Of a stretch of 7,849 nt of DNA, positions 6,783-7,849 are shown one piece after another. A program made the translations under genes and the position numbers. The DNA is from Pseudomonadota bacterium. GTDB taxonomy: Bacteria > Pseudomonadota > Gammaproteobacteria > Burkholderiales > Eutrophovitaceae. Location of the stretch: positions 1 to 7,849 of the forward strand of contig PAHB01000044.1 in NCBI GenBank assembly GCA_002704665.1, written 5' to 3'. The notes under the pieces were generated by a model. It had not been told where the DNA came from. It made no database searches and worked only from the letters and a program-made list of their open reading frames with translations. Positions within the stretch are counted from its first letter, which is position 1. Each line of letters begins with the position of its first letter.

Positions 6783-6851
6783 TCCCGTTCCCAAACACGA
6801 GCGGTTTCAGATGAATGACAATCGTCTCGGCTGGTAATTTAGGAAAATCTC

Positions 6852-7849
6852 ATGACTTTTGAGCTTTGGTGGCTTTTAGGTCTTCCTCTTTTTTTTGTAC
6901 TAGGATGGATGGCTGCGCGTATCGATATCAAAGATTTGATGTCGGAATCGCGTGGACTGCCGCTATCATATTTCAAAGGTCTAAATTTTCTTCTTAACGA
7001 ACAGCCGGATAAAGCGATCGAGACCCTTTTAGAGGTTGCAAGAAACGATCCCCAAACTGTCGAACTTCATTTCTCGTTAGGAAATTTATTTAGGAGAAGA
7101 GGAGAAGTTGAGAGAGCAATAAAAATGCATCAAAATTTATTAGATAGACCAGATCTTGATCGTAAGCAAAGATTAGAAGCGGTTTTTGAATTAGGCCAAG
7201 ACTTTTTGAAAGCTGGTTTTCTAGACAGAGCGGAAAACCTTTTTGTAAAATTGAAAGGTACAGATTTGGAAAGGCAAGGACTAAGTTTTCTTGTTGATAT
7301 TTATGAACAAGAAAAAGATTGGGAAAAAGCTATCGAAGCTTCAAGAAACATTCATAAATTTCATAAGGTATCTAAAGCCAAGGAAATTGCGAATTACTAT
7401 TGTGAACTAGCACTGATAAGCTTGGAAAAGTTTGACTATTCCAAGGCCGAGGGCGACTTGTCTCAAGCCATGCGGGAAAACCGTAAATGTGTTAGGTCCC
7501 AAATTATTTTAGGCGATATTTCTCTAAGGAATAACGACTTTGACCGCGCAATTGAGTGTTGGAAAAAAATAGAGAAACAAGATCCAAAATATCTGTCTCT
7601 AGTAGCTCAAAGATTAATCGACGCTTACGAGGCTAAGGGTAAAGCTAAACAAGGGTTAGGGTTATTGGCAGAATATTTGTCTAGATATCCTTCATATGAT
7701 CTTTTAAATATTTTCGGTGATGGAGTTTGTAAATTTGAGAGTACAGCGCAATCGTATAAATTAGTTAGGAAAGAAGTCGTTAAAAATCCTACGTTATTAG
7801 GCCTAAACAAACTTTTGGAACTACAAATTTTGGATACAAAAAACAATAA
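6852..7849 (+). CDS. lapB: Lipopolysaccharide assembly protein B, N-terminal part
   Basis: LapB (YciM) is an inner-membrane-anchored TPR protein that, in E. coli, works with FtsH to control LpxC turnover and so LPS output. The frame runs from the ATG at 6852 to the window end with no stop, giving 332 visible residues. The protein is usually about 390, so the C-terminal rubredoxin-like cysteine motif should lie just beyond. An N-terminal membrane anchor (residues 5-20) is followed by the family signature YFKGLNFLLNEQPDKAIE (40-57) and the ELHFSLGNLFRRRGE region (71-85). Helical TPR pairs then continue to PTLLGLNKLLEL (313-324), which matches the conserved stretch before the metal-binding domain. 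A good ribosome binding site, AGGA at 6841-6844, lies seven bases before the start. The TAA at the very end of the window is out of frame. Position downstream of ihfB is typical; the usual partner lapA is absent. Confidence 0.94.
   Translation, partial: MTFELWWLLGLPLFFVLGWMAARIDIKDLMSESRGLPLSYFKGLNFLLNEQPDKAIETLLEVARNDPQTVELHFSLGNLFRRRGEVERAIKMHQNLLDRPDLDRKQRLEAVFELGQDFLKAGFLDRAENLFVKLKGTDLERQGLSFLVDIYEQEKDWEKAIEASRNIHKFHKVSKAKEIANYYCELALISLEKFDYSKAEGDLSQAMRENRKCVRSQIILGDISLRNNDFDRAIECWKKIEKQDPKYLSLVAQRLIDAYEAKGKAKQGLGLLAEYLSRYPSYDLLNIFGDGVCKFESTAQSYKLVRKEVVKNPTLLGLNKLLELQILDTKNN

Noticed and set aside
6755..6800. Hairpin as a rho-independent terminator
   Set aside because: No run of T follows on the + strand, nor on the - strand beyond the opposite arm.
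6772..6800. tRNA-like fragment (CCGAATCC resembles part of a T arm)
   Set aside because: There is no acceptor stem, anticodon arm or canonical GTTCGA loop; the resemblance is explained by the hairpin arm.
6753..6818. 21-codon reading frame in the ihfB-lapB gap, with AGG upstream
   Set aside because: It is very short, overlaps the hairpin, has no membrane segment and does not resemble lapA or any family I know.
7847..7849. TAA at the window end as the lapB stop
   Set aside because: It is out of frame: the lapB codons end with AAT at 7845-7847, and the gene runs past the window.

Overview
The window is a run of six genes, all on the + strand, cut at both ends. In order they are the 3' part of pheA (prephenate dehydratase), hisC (aminotransferase), tyrA (prephenate/arogenate dehydrogenase), a fused aroA-cmk (EPSP synthase plus cytidylate kinase), rpsA (ribosomal protein S1), ihfB (IHF beta subunit) and the 5' part of lapB (TPR protein of LPS assembly control). 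This order is typical of Betaproteobacteria. The single-chain AroA-Cmk fusion is known from part of the Burkholderiales. The DNA is clearly AT-leaning for that group, with many A and T runs of 7-9 bases, which suggests a small-genome or aquatic relative. The species cannot be named from the sequence alone.

Region 1 (about 2-4554) makes aromatic amino acids. AroA forms EPSP on the way to chorismate. PheA and TyrA draw on the prephenate that follows, for phenylalanine and tyrosine, and HisC can supply the transamination step. The genes are tightly packed: pheA/hisC overlap by 4 bp, hisC and tyrA are 47 bp apart, and tyrA/aroA overlap by 8 bp. Fusion of Cmk to the AroA C-terminus ties CMP/dCMP phosphorylation to the same polypeptide.

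Region 2 (4555-6702) is translation and nucleoid biology. A 96-bp structured spacer precedes rpsA, and ihfB follows rpsA after 21 bp. Region 3 (6703-7849) is a 149-bp spacer with a strong 11-bp hairpin, then lapB. The lapA gene often found just before lapB is absent here.

Nothing mobile, no CRISPR, no tRNA or rRNA gene and no convincing opposite-strand gene was seen. The window is essentially conserved housekeeping DNA. The points worth a second look are the near-linkerless AroA-Cmk joint, the rpsA leader with three AGGCG copies, the hairpin in the ihfB-lapB gap, the missing lapA, and the likely NADP-type cofactor pocket of TyrA. I found no evidence for a wholly new system.
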